64,000 nt of DNA, from NCBI RefSeq assembly GCF_004362215.1, contig NZ_SNWR01000002.1:2170001-2234000 (forward strand), read 5' to 3'. The notes beneath the pieces were generated by a model that did not search any database, was not told the DNA's origin, and saw only the letters and a list, made by a program, of their open reading frames with translations. The stretch is from Paractinoplanes brasiliensis (lineage in GTDB: Bacteria; Actinomycetota; Actinomycetes; Mycobacteriales; Micromonosporaceae). Both the position numbers and the translations under genes were made by a program. Below, piece by piece: positions 1-6,606 of this stretch (positions are counted from its first letter, which is position 1; the number at the start of each line of letters is the position of its first letter).

Positions 1-11
1 GAGCGCTCCCA
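1..11. promoter_or_regulatory. Truncated CebR/CelR-like operator upstream of the LPMO gene
   Basis: The first eleven bases, GAGCGCTCCCA, are the right-hand part of the 14-bp palindrome TGGGAGCGCTCCCA, which is seen complete at two other places in the window. That palindrome is the known operator of the LacI-family cello-oligosaccharide repressors CebR (Streptomyces) and CelR (Thermobifida). The left three bases lie outside the window. It sits 34 bases before the LPMO start codon. Confidence 0.7.
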
Positions 12-44
12 ATCCCCCGATCCCCAATAAATGGAGGACAGATC

Positions 45-680
45 ATGACACCCCGTCCCCGCTGGGTGCTGGTTGTGCTTCTCGCAATGGTGGCCGGCCT
101 GCTCTCCTGGAGCGGCCCGGCGCAGGCCCACGGCACCATCGTGAGCCCGGCCACCCGCGCCTATCAGTGCTGGCAGGCCTGGGGCAGCCAGCACATGAAC
201 CCGGCGATGCAGCAGCAGGACCCGATGTGTTACCAGGCGTTCCAGGCCAACCCCGACACCATGTGGAACTGGATGAGCGCCCTGCGCGACGGGCTGGGCG
301 GCCAGTTCCAGGCCCGCACTCCCGACGGGCAGCTCTGCAGCAACGGGCTGAGCCGCAACAACAGCCTGAACAGGCCGGGCAACTGGCGGACCAGCAACAT
401 CTCGCGCAACTTCACGGTCCAGCTGTACGACCAGGCCAGCCACGGCGCTGACTACTTCCGGGTCTACGTCAGCAAGCAGGGCTTCAACCCTGCCACGCAG
501 ACCCTCGGCTGGGGCAACCTCGATTTCATCACGCAGACCGGCCGGTACGCCCCGGCCCAGAACATCTCGTTCAACGTCTCCACCTCCGGTTACACCGGGC
601 ACCACATCGTGTTCGTCATCTGGCAGGCCTCGCACCTCGACCAGGCCTACATGTGGTGCAGCGACGTCAACTTCACCTGA
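45..680 (+). CDS. AA10 lytic polysaccharide monooxygenase (chitin/cellulose active)
   Basis: Secreted copper enzyme that oxidatively cleaves crystalline cellulose or chitin. Residues 1-28 form a Sec signal peptide ending AQA, so the mature protein starts with His29, the N-terminal histidine required for the copper histidine brace. The second brace histidine is His133 in QASHGADYFRVY, matching the AA10 pattern, and the C-terminal WCSDVNF is also typical. The protein is a single AA10 domain with no carbohydrate-binding module (211 residues). The start is supported by the purine-rich ATGGAGGACAG just upstream. A partial CebR-like operator at the window edge suggests induction by cello-oligosaccharides, which favours cellulose over chitin as substrate, but this was not determined from active-site residues. 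Confidence 0.95.
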   Translation: MTPRPRWVLVVLLAMVAGLLSWSGPAQAHGTIVSPATRAYQCWQAWGSQHMNPAMQQQDPMCYQAFQANPDTMWNWMSALRDGLGGQFQARTPDGQLCSNGLSRNNSLNRPGNWRTSNISRNFTVQLYDQASHGADYFRVYVSKQGFNPATQTLGWGNLDFITQTGRYAPAQNISFNVSTSGYTGHHIVFVIWQASHLDQAYMWCSDVNFT

Positions 681-692
681 TCGGTGTGACCA

Positions 693-724
693 GGCAGGCC
701 CCGGACCCCGGTCCGGGGCCTGCC
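693..724 (+). terminator. Strong hairpin terminator after the LPMO gene
   Basis: A perfect 14-bp stem (GGCAGGCCCCGGAC paired with GTCCGGGGCCTGCC) with a four-base loop lies 13 bases after the LPMO stop codon. There is no U-tract, as is common for actinomycete terminators. It overlaps the leader of the next gene, whose ribosome binding site starts at about 729. Confidence 0.7.
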
Positions 725-743
725 GGTCGGAGGAGGACCCGAG

Positions 744-1265
744 ATGAACCGCTACGTGGGAGTGGCGGCGATCCTGCTGACGGTCGCGGCCGGGGTCGTC
801 GTGATGAGGGACTCCGGCGAGGACCTGCCGGCGCAGGTCGCCACCCGGATGCGGGAGACGCTGGAACAGGCCGATCCGCAGCAGCACAGCCACGGCGGGC
901 ACAGCGCGCCGCCCACCGACGCCAAGGCCGAGGTGATCTGCGGGGTCCGCGTCTACGGGTACGAGCCGTCGGACGCGAGCACGCTCACCGGCGTACGGAC
1001 GGTTTACGGTTTTCACTTCTGCGGCGTCGCCGAGGACAAGACGCCGTGGGACGTGGCGGTCAAGCTGGCCGGGCCCGTGATCGTCGACCTGTCGGCCCAG
1101 CCGGCGGGCATCCAGGTGGTCGAGGCCACCGCCGAGGTCAAATACATCGACCGGCTGCGCGAGATGTTCCCGGCCAAGTACGCGGAGCTCGCGCAGAAAG
1201 AGGCGCTGACCGAGGCCGAGATGACGGACCTGCGCGAACGGTACGACAGCGCGGCCGGGCTCTGA
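744..1265 (+). CDS. Hypothetical exported or membrane-anchored protein
   Basis: Not recognised. The 173-residue protein has a hydrophobic N-terminus (about residues 4-21) that could be a signal anchor, a His-rich stretch (HSHGGHS, about residues 51-57), and a C-terminal part with two cysteines (ICGVRVYG and FHFCGVAED) that could pair outside the membrane. The last 40 residues are charged and probably helical. An ideal ribosome binding site, GGAGGAGG, precedes the ATG. No neighbour gives a functional clue. Confidence 0.75.
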   Translation: MNRYVGVAAILLTVAAGVVVMRDSGEDLPAQVATRMRETLEQADPQQHSHGGHSAPPTDAKAEVICGVRVYGYEPSDASTLTGVRTVYGFHFCGVAEDKTPWDVAVKLAGPVIVDLSAQPAGIQVVEATAEVKYIDRLREMFPAKYAELAQKEALTEAEMTDLRERYDSAAGL

Positions 1266-1331
1266 TTCGGGCCGTGACCAGGCGATTACGCCGCAGGTGC
1301 GCACTGGAGTTGACCCGCCCGGCCGACCAGA

Positions 1332-1547
1332 GTGCGATGCATGCCGACCCGACAGGAAACGCGCCGTCCCCCGATGGAGCAGATGCTCCGTCGCCTCCCG
1401 GCTCGGCATCGTGAGGTCCTGGTCGCCACCTACTTCCAGGGCCGGACCACCGGCGAGGCGGCACGCCTGCTCGGCCTGCCGCCCGCCTCGGTCAAGATGC
1501 GGCTGTACGAGGCGATGCGCGAGCTCGCCGACATGCGGATCTGCTGA
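1332..1547 (+). CDS. Sigma-70 region-4-only protein (short sigma-like HTH)
   Basis: A 71-residue product (GTG start; ATGs at 1341 and 1374 are alternatives) that contains only a sigma-70 region 4 helix-turn-helix: LPARHREVLVATYFQG followed by TGEAARLLGLPPASVKMRL. Region 2, which binds the -10 element and core polymerase in ECF factors, is absent. It could be a small DNA-binding regulator or the remnant of an ECF sigma gene. Its stop codon lies inside the first of two palindromes that precede the clpP operon, so it may be co-transcribed with or regulated together with clpP. No good ribosome binding site decides the start. Confidence 0.6.
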   Translation: MRCMPTRQETRRPPMEQMLRRLPARHREVLVATYFQGRTTGEAARLLGLPPASVKMRLYEAMRELADMRIC

Positions 1548-1573
1548 CAGCAGAAGGGTCTGCTGACAGCAGA
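1540..1573. promoter_or_regulatory. Tandem palindromic operators upstream of clpP (PopR-box-like)
   Basis: Two identical 15-bp palindromes TCTGCTGACAGCAGA occupy 1540-1554 and 1559-1573, 19 bp apart centre to centre (about two helix turns). They end 62 bases before the clpP start. The layout matches the pair of inverted repeats that I recall for PopR at the Streptomyces clpP3 promoter (TTCTGCC-N3-GGCAGAA); the first box agrees at 11 of 14 defined positions. A PopR/ClgR-type regulator is encoded just beyond the clpP pair. The functional assignment is inference. Confidence 0.7.
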
Positions 1574-1635
1574 TCGGCCTGGAATCCGGGCCCGGCAGCT
1601 CTCAAGGTGGAACTCCGACGAGAGCGAGGGAACCC

Positions 1636-2244
1636 ATGAACCAACCAACTCCCGGAACCATCGACGACCAGGTGGCGGCCCGGCTCCTGCATCAGCGCAT
1701 CCTCGTGCTCGGCACCGAGGTGGACGACCGGATCGCCAACCGGCTGTGCGGGCAGCTGCTGCTGTTGTCGGCCGAGGACCCCCGGGCCGTCATCAGCCTC
1801 TACATCAACTCTCCGGGCGGGTCGGTCAGCGCCGGCCTGGCCGTCTACGACACCATGCGGCTGATCCCCAACGAGGTCAGCACGCTGGCGCTGGGCCTGG
1901 CCGGCAGCATGGGGCAGTTCCTGCTCACCGCGGGCGCCCCGGGCAAGCGGTACAGCCTGCCGCACGCCCAGATCCTGATGCACCAGGGCTCGGCCGGGTT
2001 CGGCGGCACGGCGGCCGACGTCGAGATCTACGCCGATCAGCTGGAGCGGGTCGGGAGCACCCTGCTGCGCCTGACCGCCGAGCACACCGGGCAGCCGATC
2101 GAGGTGGTGGAACGCGACAGCCGGCGCGACCGCTGGTTCACCGCCGAGGAGGCCCTGGCGTACGGGCTGATCGATCACGTTCTGGACAGTGTGGACGACG
2201 TGCGCCCCGAGATGGCGCGGCAGCCGATGGGACTGAGCGCATGA
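1636..2244 (+). CDS. clpP: ATP-dependent Clp protease proteolytic subunit (clpP3-like)
   Basis: Serine protease subunit of the ClpP tetradecamer. The catalytic triad is in place: Ser91 in GLAGSMG, His116 in LMHQGS, and Asp in ERDSRRDRW (about 165), with the Ser-His spacing of 25 residues seen in E. coli ClpP. Length is 202 residues, as usual. It has the GxGGSVSAGLAVYD oxyanion region (INSPGGSVS). The next gene overlaps its stop codon by ATGA, so the two form one translation-coupled pair. The pair with tandem upstream palindromes and a PopR-like regulator resembles the accessory clpP3-clpP4 operon of Streptomyces rather than the housekeeping clpP1-clpP2-clpX operon, since no clpX follows. Confidence 0.95.
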   Translation: MNQPTPGTIDDQVAARLLHQRILVLGTEVDDRIANRLCGQLLLLSAEDPRAVISLYINSPGGSVSAGLAVYDTMRLIPNEVSTLALGLAGSMGQFLLTAGAPGKRYSLPHAQILMHQGSAGFGGTAADVEIYADQLERVGSTLLRLTAEHTGQPIEVVERDSRRDRWFTAEEALAYGLIDHVLDSVDDVRPEMARQPMGLSA

Positions 2245-2858
2245 GCCAGTACACGATTCCCACAGTGGTCGAGAAGACCCCCAACGGCGAACGGGCGTAC
2301 GACATCTACTCCCGGCTGCTGTCCGACCGGATCATCTTCCTCGGCACCGAGATCGACGACGGCGTGGCCAACGTGGTGATCGCCCAGCTGATCCACCTGG
2401 AATCGGCCGGCGAGCAGGAGATCGGGTTGTACATCAACTCGCCCGGCGGTTCGTTCAGCGCGCTCACCGCCATCTACGACACCATGCACTTCGTACGCTG
2501 TGACATCGCCACGATCTGCGTCGGTCAAGCGGCCTCCGCCGCCGCCGCGCTGCTCGCCGCGGGCACGCCGGGCAAACGCTCGGTGCTGCCGCACGCCAAG
2601 GTGACGCTGCACCAGCCGTCCAGCCAGGCCCGGGGCACACTGCCGGACCTGGCGGTCGAGGCGAAAGAGGTGGCCAAGGTGCGGGCCGAGATGGACAGCA
2701 TCCTCGCCCGGCACACGGGTCACCCGGCGGAGAAGATCCGGGCCGACACCGATCGCAGCATGGCGCTGACGGCGTCCGAGGCGGTGGCGTACGGCCTGGC
2801 CGACCGGGTGATCACCGCCCGGCCGGAGCGGGCGTACCGGCTGTCGGCCGCCAGCTGA
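2241..2858 (+). CDS. clpP: ATP-dependent Clp protease proteolytic subunit (clpP4-like)
   Basis: Second ClpP subunit, 205 residues, starting at the ATG that overlaps the previous stop codon. Catalytic Ser99 in GQAASAAAA and His124 in TLHQPS are present with the correct 25-residue spacing; the aspartate lies in ADTDRSMALT. It opens with SQYTIPTVVEKTPNGERAYD, typical of actinobacterial ClpP2/ClpP4-type subunits. Actinobacterial ClpP normally assembles as a hetero-tetradecamer of two different heptamers, so the two adjacent subunits probably form one enzyme that works with a Clp ATPase encoded elsewhere. Confidence 0.95.
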   Translation: MSQYTIPTVVEKTPNGERAYDIYSRLLSDRIIFLGTEIDDGVANVVIAQLIHLESAGEQEIGLYINSPGGSFSALTAIYDTMHFVRCDIATICVGQAASAAAALLAAGTPGKRSVLPHAKVTLHQPSSQARGTLPDLAVEAKEVAKVRAEMDSILARHTGHPAEKIRADTDRSMALTASEAVAYGLADRVITARPERAYRLSAAS

Positions 2859-2895
2859 ACGTCCGGCGGCGACCAGCAAGCCGCGGCGGGCCGGG

Positions 2896-2946
2896 CCCGG
2901 TCAAGCGGCAAGCCCGGTCAAGCGGCAAGCCCGGTCAAGCGGCGAG
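2896..2946. repeat. Three tandem 17-bp repeats at the 3' end of the popR-like gene
   Basis: The unit CCCGGTCAAGCGGCAAG occurs three times head to tail (2896-2912, 2913-2929, 2930-2946; the third has one change, GCGAG). The third copy spans the last codons and stop of the minus-strand regulator gene, so on that strand the TGA stop and the codons for the final alanines belong to the repeat unit. The array fills most of the short region between the convergent clpP and regulator genes. Confidence 0.9.
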
Positions 2947-3288
2947 CAGCATGACGCTGCTGGACCGGCCCGGCTGCTGCGGCGGGCCCGGTGAGACCGG
3001 CAGAACGGGGGCGACCGGGGCGAGCCGCAGCACCGGCGCCACCGCGCCGACCAGATCGAACCGGACCTCGGCCAGCAGATCGGAGAGCTCGATGTGCAAG
3101 GCGTCGCAGACCGCGGCCAGGATCTCGGAGCTGGGCTCCTTGCGGCCGCGTTCGACCTCGGACAGGTATTGCACCGAGACGTTGGCCTCGCGGGCCACCT
3201 CGGCCAGGGTGCGCCCCTGGTCGAGCCGGTGGCGGCGCAGCACCCGGCCCACCACCGTACGCAGCAGGGGCCGCTCGTTGTCCGCCAT
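2935..3288 (-). CDS. popR: PopR/ClgR-type XRE transcriptional regulator with C-terminal LAA
   Basis: A 117-residue DNA-binding regulator. An N-terminal cro/C1 helix-turn-helix (about residues 8-62: GRTLAEVAREANVSVQYLSEVERG then KEPSSEILAAVCDAL) is very close to ClgR and PopR of Streptomyces, activators of clp genes. The rest is a Pro/Val-rich tail ending MLLAA. In Streptomyces lividans PopR is degraded by ClpP1P2 through two C-terminal alanines; the same ending here suggests the same ssrA-like degron. The start MADNERP was chosen over an upstream in-frame ATG at 3381 because family members begin close to the HTH. It is convergent with the clpP pair it probably activates. The name is by analogy; ClgR itself is the alternative. 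Confidence 0.85.
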   Translation of the reverse strand: MADNERPLLRTVVGRVLRRHRLDQGRTLAEVAREANVSVQYLSEVERGRKEPSSEILAAVCDALHIELSDLLAEVRFDLVGAVAPVLRLAPVAPVLPVSPGPPQQPGRSSSVMLLAA

Positions 3289-3355
3289 GCGCCTCACCGT
3301 ACCGAGCCCGCCCACGCCGCCGATACCCCGTTCGCCCCCGGCGTAGAAGCCCGGC

Positions 3356-3991
3356 TCAGCCGCCGATCTCGGCGGCGTCACGGGTGACCGTGATGCCCTC
3401 GGCGAAGTCGACGACCTGGGCGTCGCTGAGCTTCACCGACTCGGGCACCCGCACCTGCACCTGGCGGCCGCTCGCGTCGGGGAAGAACAGCCAGCGGGTG
3501 GCCGACAGCTTGCCCTCGGCCTCGAGCGGGTGCCCGAGCCGGCCCTCGCGCCCGTTCACGTCGACCTTCGTCACCGGCGACTCGGCAGGCAGCTTGGACA
3601 GGCCCTGCAGCGTGACGGAGATCCGCCCGTCGAGGCTGAGCGGGGCACCCGGGTCACCGGGCTCCCCACCGCTGCCGGGCGGCTCGACGACGAACGCCGA
3701 GGGGTCGGACGACACCACCTTCCAGCCCTCGGGCACGGTGCTGACCTGGAAACCGACGGGCTGCTGACCGGTGTAGGAGACGAGGCTGAGCCGATCGGGG
3801 GAAGTGGGGCCGGCGACCACGCCGACGCCGACCGCGGCCGCGGCGACCACGGCCGCCAGGCCACCGGCGGCGGCGAAACGCCGGCGGTGCAGGGCCCGGC
3901 GGCCCCGGGCCACGTCGGCCGCGACCACCTCGGGGCCGTCACGGCCGGGGGCGACGGTGAGATTACGCAGGACGTCCTCGACGTCAGGCAT
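3356..3991 (-). CDS. Membrane protein partner of SigE-family sigma factor
   Basis: A 211-residue protein with a short cytoplasmic N-terminus (about 1-40), one transmembrane segment (about residues 42-62, AAGGLAAVVAAAAVGVGVVAG) and a soluble extracytoplasmic domain rich in beta-strand-like sequence. It has no recognisable zinc anti-sigma motif (HxxxCxxC). It lies 128 bp downstream of the sigma factor gene on the same strand, the usual position of the regulator or anti-sigma partner of SigE-family factors in Micromonosporaceae. The start MPDVEDVLRNL was chosen because the upstream extension is low-complexity Pro/Arg sequence. Function as an anti-sigma factor is inferred from position and topology only. 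Confidence 0.7.
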   Translation of the reverse strand: MPDVEDVLRNLTVAPGRDGPEVVAADVARGRRALHRRRFAAAGGLAAVVAAAAVGVGVVAGPTSPDRLSLVSYTGQQPVGFQVSTVPEGWKVVSSDPSAFVVEPPGSGGEPGDPGAPLSLDGRISVTLQGLSKLPAESPVTKVDVNGREGRLGHPLEAEGKLSATRWLFFPDASGRQVQVRVPESVKLSDAQVVDFAEGITVTRDAAEIGG

Positions 3992-4119
3992 GACAGGGTC
4001 CTTCCACAGGGGTGGGGTGGGCGAGATGAGGAGCGGGAAACCGCGGAGACGCGGCCCTGCGGTGGGGCGGGTGGGAACCGGGGGAACGCGGCGTGGGGCG
4101 CGGGCAGAACGGCGGGGTT

Positions 4120-4617
4120 TCACAGCGTGAGGGGCGCGGGGAACAGCTCACGCAGCCGTTGCAGGCCACGTGCGCTCTGGCTTTTCACGTTGCCCTCGCT
4201 GCAGCGCAGCGCGTCGGCGGCCTCGGCGACGGACAGGCCCTCGACGTACCGCAGCACCACGGCAGCCCGCTGCCGGGGTGGCAGCGTGGCCAGCAACGCG
4301 AGCATGGTCCGGTCGTCGTCGTCCGGCGCGTCGGCCGGCAGTTCGGGCAGTTCGGCCCGCACCTGCTCACGCCGCCGGAACAGGCTGCGGTGCTCGTCGG
4401 TGGCCGCGTTGACGACACACCGGCGCGCGTACGCCTCCGCCGTCTCCGGCCGCACGCGCGGCCAGGCCAGGTAGAGGTTGGTCAGCGCGGTCTGCACCAC
4501 GTCCTCGGCCTTGGCGGTGTCGCCGGAGACCAGCAACGCCGCCGTGCGGACCAGGGCGGCGCGGCGTGCCGTCACGAAGTCGGTGAACTCGCGTTCCCGA
4601 TCGGGATACAGCTTCAT
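4120..4617 (-). CDS. SigE-family ECF RNA polymerase sigma factor
   Basis: A 165-residue ECF sigma factor. Region 2 is at about residues 8-75 (EFTDFVTARRAALVRTAALL, then DVVQTALTNLYLAWPRV) and region 4 at about 105-160 (TLPPRQRAAVVLRYVEGLSVAEAADALRCSEGNVKSQ). This is the SigE/SigK group abundant in Actinoplanes and Streptomyces. The start MKLYPDREREF was chosen because the upstream extension looks non-coding. It is followed by a single-pass membrane protein that may control its activity. No extra C-terminal domain is present. Confidence 0.9.
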   Translation of the reverse strand: MKLYPDREREFTDFVTARRAALVRTAALLVSGDTAKAEDVVQTALTNLYLAWPRVRPETAEAYARRCVVNAATDEHRSLFRRREQVRAELPELPADAPDDDDRTMLALLATLPPRQRAAVVLRYVEGLSVAEAADALRCSEGNVKSQSARGLQRLRELFPAPLTL

Positions 4618-4681
4618 GGCTCTTCTACGGACCGACCCCCGCGCCGGGTTGCACGCGGGGGCCGAATTCTCGAAGAGCCGG

Positions 4682-5788
4682 TTACAGGGGCAGCCACTCC
4701 ATGCTCGTGGTGATCTCGGCCAGGACCTCGGGGATCGGCTCGACACCGAGGCCGGGGCCGGTGGGCACGGGCAGGTGGCCGTCGGAAAGCACGAACGGCG
4801 ACGTGACGTCCGTACGGAAATAGCGGTCCGACCCGGACGTGTCGCCGGGCAGGGTGAAACCGGGCAGGGCGGCCAAAGCCACGTTGGCCGCCCTGCCCAG
4901 GCCTGTTTCGAGCATGCCGCCGCACCACACCGGGACGCCGTTGGCGACGCACACGTCGTGGATGCGGCGGGCCTCGAGGTAACCGCCGACGCGGCCCGGT
5001 TTGATGTTGACGATGCTGCACGCGCCCAGCCGGATGGCGTCGGCGGCGGCGCGGGCCGAGACGATCGACTCGTCCAGGCAGATCGGGGTCCTGACCCGGC
5101 GGGAGAGCTCGACGTGGCCGAGCACGTCCTCCTCGTCGAGCGGCTGCTCGATCAGCAGCAGCCCGAACGGGTCGAGCGCGGCCAGCAGCGGCGCCTGCCC
5201 GACCGTGTACGCCGTGTTCGCGTCGACCTGCAGCAGCACGTCGTCACCGAAGCGCTCCCGGACCGCGCGGACCGGCTCGGCGTCCCAGCCCGGCTCGATC
5301 TTCAGCTTGATCCGGACGTACCCCTGGGCCAGGTACCCGTCGACGGCGTCGAGCAGCTGCGGGATCGAGTCCATGATGCCGACCGACACCCCGCACGGCA
5401 CCCGGTCGCGGGTGGCGCCCAGCTCCCGGGCGAACGAGCGGCCCTCGGCGCGCAGCTCGGCGTCGAGCACCGCGGTCTCCAGGGCGGCCTTGGCCATCCG
5501 GTGGCCCTTGAACCTGTGCAGGGCGGGGGCGACGGCGGTGGCCGCGGCGACCGGGTGAGCGGCGAGCGCGGGCACCAGGTAGCGGCGCAGCACGTCGGCC
5601 GCCGCCTCCACGTACTCGCTGGAGTAGAGCGGATCGCTCATCGCGACGCACTCGCCCCAGCCCTCGGCCTCGTCGGTGACCGCGCGCAGCAGCAGCACGT
5701 CCCGTTCGGTCTCGGTGCCGAACGACGTGCGGAACGGCGCCACCAGCGGCATCCTGATGCGCCGCAGCTCGATCCCGGCCAGTTTCAT
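4682..5788 (-). CDS. N-succinyl/N-acylamino-acid racemase (NSAR/OSBS, enolase superfamily)
   Basis: Enolase-superfamily enzyme of 368 residues that interconverts D- and L-N-acylamino acids, and in many family members also makes o-succinylbenzoate. Motifs in order: YVRIKLKIEPG with the catalytic KxK pair, LQVDANTAY, IEQPLDEED and CLDESIVS with the three metal ligands, and NIKPGRVGGY with the opposite catalytic lysine. The sequence closely follows the N-acylamino-acid racemase of Amycolatopsis as I recall it, from MKLAGIELRRIRMPLVAPFRTSF to the C-terminal VPTGPGLGV. It overlaps the GNAT gene by ATGA, which is in turn coupled to an M20 hydrolase. No other menaquinone gene is near, so racemase function is favoured over MenC, although bifunctionality is possible. 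Confidence 0.88.
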   Translation of the reverse strand: MKLAGIELRRIRMPLVAPFRTSFGTETERDVLLLRAVTDEAEGWGECVAMSDPLYSSEYVEAAADVLRRYLVPALAAHPVAAATAVAPALHRFKGHRMAKAALETAVLDAELRAEGRSFARELGATRDRVPCGVSVGIMDSIPQLLDAVDGYLAQGYVRIKLKIEPGWDAEPVRAVRERFGDDVLLQVDANTAYTVGQAPLLAALDPFGLLLIEQPLDEEDVLGHVELSRRVRTPICLDESIVSARAAADAIRLGACSIVNIKPGRVGGYLEARRIHDVCVANGVPVWCGGMLETGLGRAANVALAALPGFTLPGDTSGSDRYFRTDVTSPFVLSDGHLPVPTGPGLGVEPIPEVLAEITTSMEWLPL

Positions 5789-6606
5789 GCGTCCGCCCTC
5801 TCCACCACATACCAGCCGGCCCGGTCGAACCCGGTCACCCGCGCCCCGCCGTCGATCAAAGACCCGAGCACTTCCCGTACGGCGACACGCCAGCGACGAG
5901 CGCAAGCAGGATCGGCGCGCCGCAGCGACTCGACGTCCGGCGGCACCGCGACCAGCACGGTACGACCGTCGGCCGGGCGCAGCACGGGTTCACCTTCGGG
6001 CGTACGGTCCAAAGCGATCGCCGCCCCGGACAGGCCGGGTTTCGAAACCGGCCCGCCGAGCACTGACAGGTCCCAGCGCAGCAGCAGCCGGTCGGTGTCG
6101 TCGGCGCCGTTGATGCCGTCGGTCATCGGGCCGTAGAAGTGCGGCAGGTACTGCACCGGCGTGCCGCCCAGCTTGACCATGTTGAAGTACGCGTTCCGGC
6201 TGACCAGCGGGTCGAAGGTCCAGCTGATCGTCCGTACCCCCCGCTCCAGCGCCCACGCCCGCTGATGCAGCTTGATCGCGTAGCCGACGCTGCGGCCACG
6301 GGCGGCCCGGCTCACGCCGGCGATGTGGCTGTGCATCTCGCGACGCTCGGGCGCGCCGAAGAACGCGACGCAGGCGCCGACCAGTCCCGTGCCGTCGAAG
6401 GCCCCGGCCACATAGCTGCCCGCCTTGCTCATGGCCCGCAGCAGGTCGCGGGTGACCGGCGGATCGGCCGGGTCGGACTGCCAGATGCTGTCGAACAGCC
6501 GGCACACGTCGTGCAGCTCGGCCAGCTCGGTGAGCGCCCGGATCGTGACCCCGGCCGACCGGGCGGCCGCACCGGCTGCCGTGGCCGGGGTGAGCAGGTC
6601 ACTCAT
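5785..6606 (-). CDS. GNAT acyltransferase, candidate D-amino acid N-succinyltransferase
   Basis: A 273-residue protein with a GNAT fold in its first two thirds; the acyl-CoA-binding loop region reads HIAGVSRAARGRSVGYAIK (about residues 93-111). The C-terminal third (from about residue 190) is less conserved. It sits between an M20 hydrolase and an N-acylamino-acid racemase with ATGA overlaps on both sides. In Geobacillus kaustophilus the same trio (succinyltransferase of the GNAT family, racemase, desuccinylase) converts D- into L-amino acids. The N-succinyltransferase role is inferred from this context; the acyl donor cannot be read from sequence. Confidence 0.75.
   Translation of the reverse strand: MSDLLTPATAAGAAARSAGVTIRALTELAELHDVCRLFDSIWQSDPADPPVTRDLLRAMSKAGSYVAGAFDGTGLVGACVAFFGAPERREMHSHIAGVSRAARGRSVGYAIKLHQRAWALERGVRTISWTFDPLVSRNAYFNMVKLGGTPVQYLPHFYGPMTDGINGADDTDRLLLRWDLSVLGGPVSKPGLSGAAIALDRTPEGEPVLRPADGRTVLVAVPPDVESLRRADPACARRWRVAVREVLGSLIDGGARVTGFDRAGWYVVERADA

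Noticed and set aside
4682..5788. Assignment as MenC of menaquinone biosynthesis
   Set aside because: No other men gene is present, while GNAT and M20 genes are coupled to it; closest remembered sequence is the Amycolatopsis N-acylamino-acid racemase. A side activity cannot be excluded.
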